Shown piece by piece: positions 63,928 to 64,000 of a DNA stretch of 64,000 nt (position 1 is the stretch's first letter; every line of letters begins with the position of its first letter). A program made the translations under genes and the position numbers. The stretch is from Phragmites australis (Eukaryota; Streptophyta; Magnoliopsida; Poales; Poaceae): the NCBI RefSeq assembly GCF_958298935.1, contig NC_084928.1:17329501-17393500 (forward strand). Direction: 5' to 3'. The notes under the pieces were generated by a model. The model did not search any database. It was not told the origin of the DNA and saw only the letters and a program-made list of their open reading frames with translations.

Positions 63928-64000
63928 TGGTGGGTCTTTGACCTTGGCGGCAGCTTTTTCTAGGGCATTTGTCTGCCTGGCTATTGGTCGTTCGCGGTAT

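Larger units (their letters stand above)
61426..64000 (-). mobile_element. Tat-lineage element Tat-B, 3' part, cut by window end
   Basis: Collinear with Tat-A 4830-7260 in the same orientation: AGCGATTTTGCTAGGCA at 61838 (4835 in Tat-A), then the hairpin array and integrase. Identity is high by eye. It lacks the 130-bp duplication of Tat-A, has a 40-bp segment inverted, and lacks about 100 bp before it. RT and gag would lie beyond the window. Confidence 0.88.

Overview
The window is plant nuclear DNA, most likely from a grass (Poaceae), and appears to lie in pericentromeric or centromere-flanking heterochromatin. I see no intact host gene. Almost all of it is nested and broken transposable elements of classes typical of grasses: Ty1/copia (a tail of one element and a SIRE-like one), Ty3/gypsy Tekay-type chromoviruses, gypsy Tat-lineage elements, gypsy CRM-type (centromeric) chromoviruses, CACTA DNA transposons and one hAT-type element. 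Lineage names rest on protein motifs, element layout and remembered family features; no database search was possible.

Layout. 1-4.48 kb: 3' end of a copia pol and its LTR, split by a 2.7-kb solo LTR with a perfect 5-bp target duplication. 4.48-12.37 kb: a Tat-type element (Tat-A) on the minus strand (LTR, PBS, gag, protease, RT, RNase H, second RNase H, integrase) with a convergent plus-strand ORF at its 3' end, a hairpin-repeat array between the two, and a CRM-type solo LTR inside. 12.37-19.6 kb: two decayed CACTA transposons with TNP2 transposase, DUF4218 and DUF4216 remnants. 19.6-25.2 kb: 5' half of a Tekay element (minus strand). 25.2-34.8 kb: Tekay LTR fragment, a SIRE-like copia lacking reverse transcriptase, the 3' half of a second Tekay element whose integrase is split by an inversion, and another SIRE-like LTR. 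35.2-36.2 kb: CACTA terminal region ending in a clean TIR.

36.2-59.5 kb is a layered nest. The outermost layer is a tandem satellite of about 150 bp. A CRM-like element lies in it; a second Tat element (Tat-C, 39303-54429, TSD GTCAC) lies in that element's LTR; a nearly complete CRM element (47118-54255, TSD GCTTG) lies in the 3' LTR of Tat-C. A hAT-type element (TSD CCTATCGG) and a 3.5-kb solo LTR (TSD AAAAT) were added separately. Satellite unit length, CRM insertions and the absence of genes together suggest centromeric origin. From 61.4 kb to the end runs a second copy (Tat-B) of the Tat-A tail.

Most notable: a rearranged CRM 5' LTR in which an inverted LTR end and primer-binding site were spliced in at microhomology; an F-box/DUF295-like host gene fragment carried antisense inside Tat-C; CRM LTRs that encode the C-terminus of pol; a hairpin array between convergent genes of Tat-A/B with a 40-bp segment inverted between copies; and the candidate centromeric satellite. 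All coding regions carry stops, frameshifts or lost catalytic residues, so nothing here looks autonomously active, although the CRM element is the least damaged.
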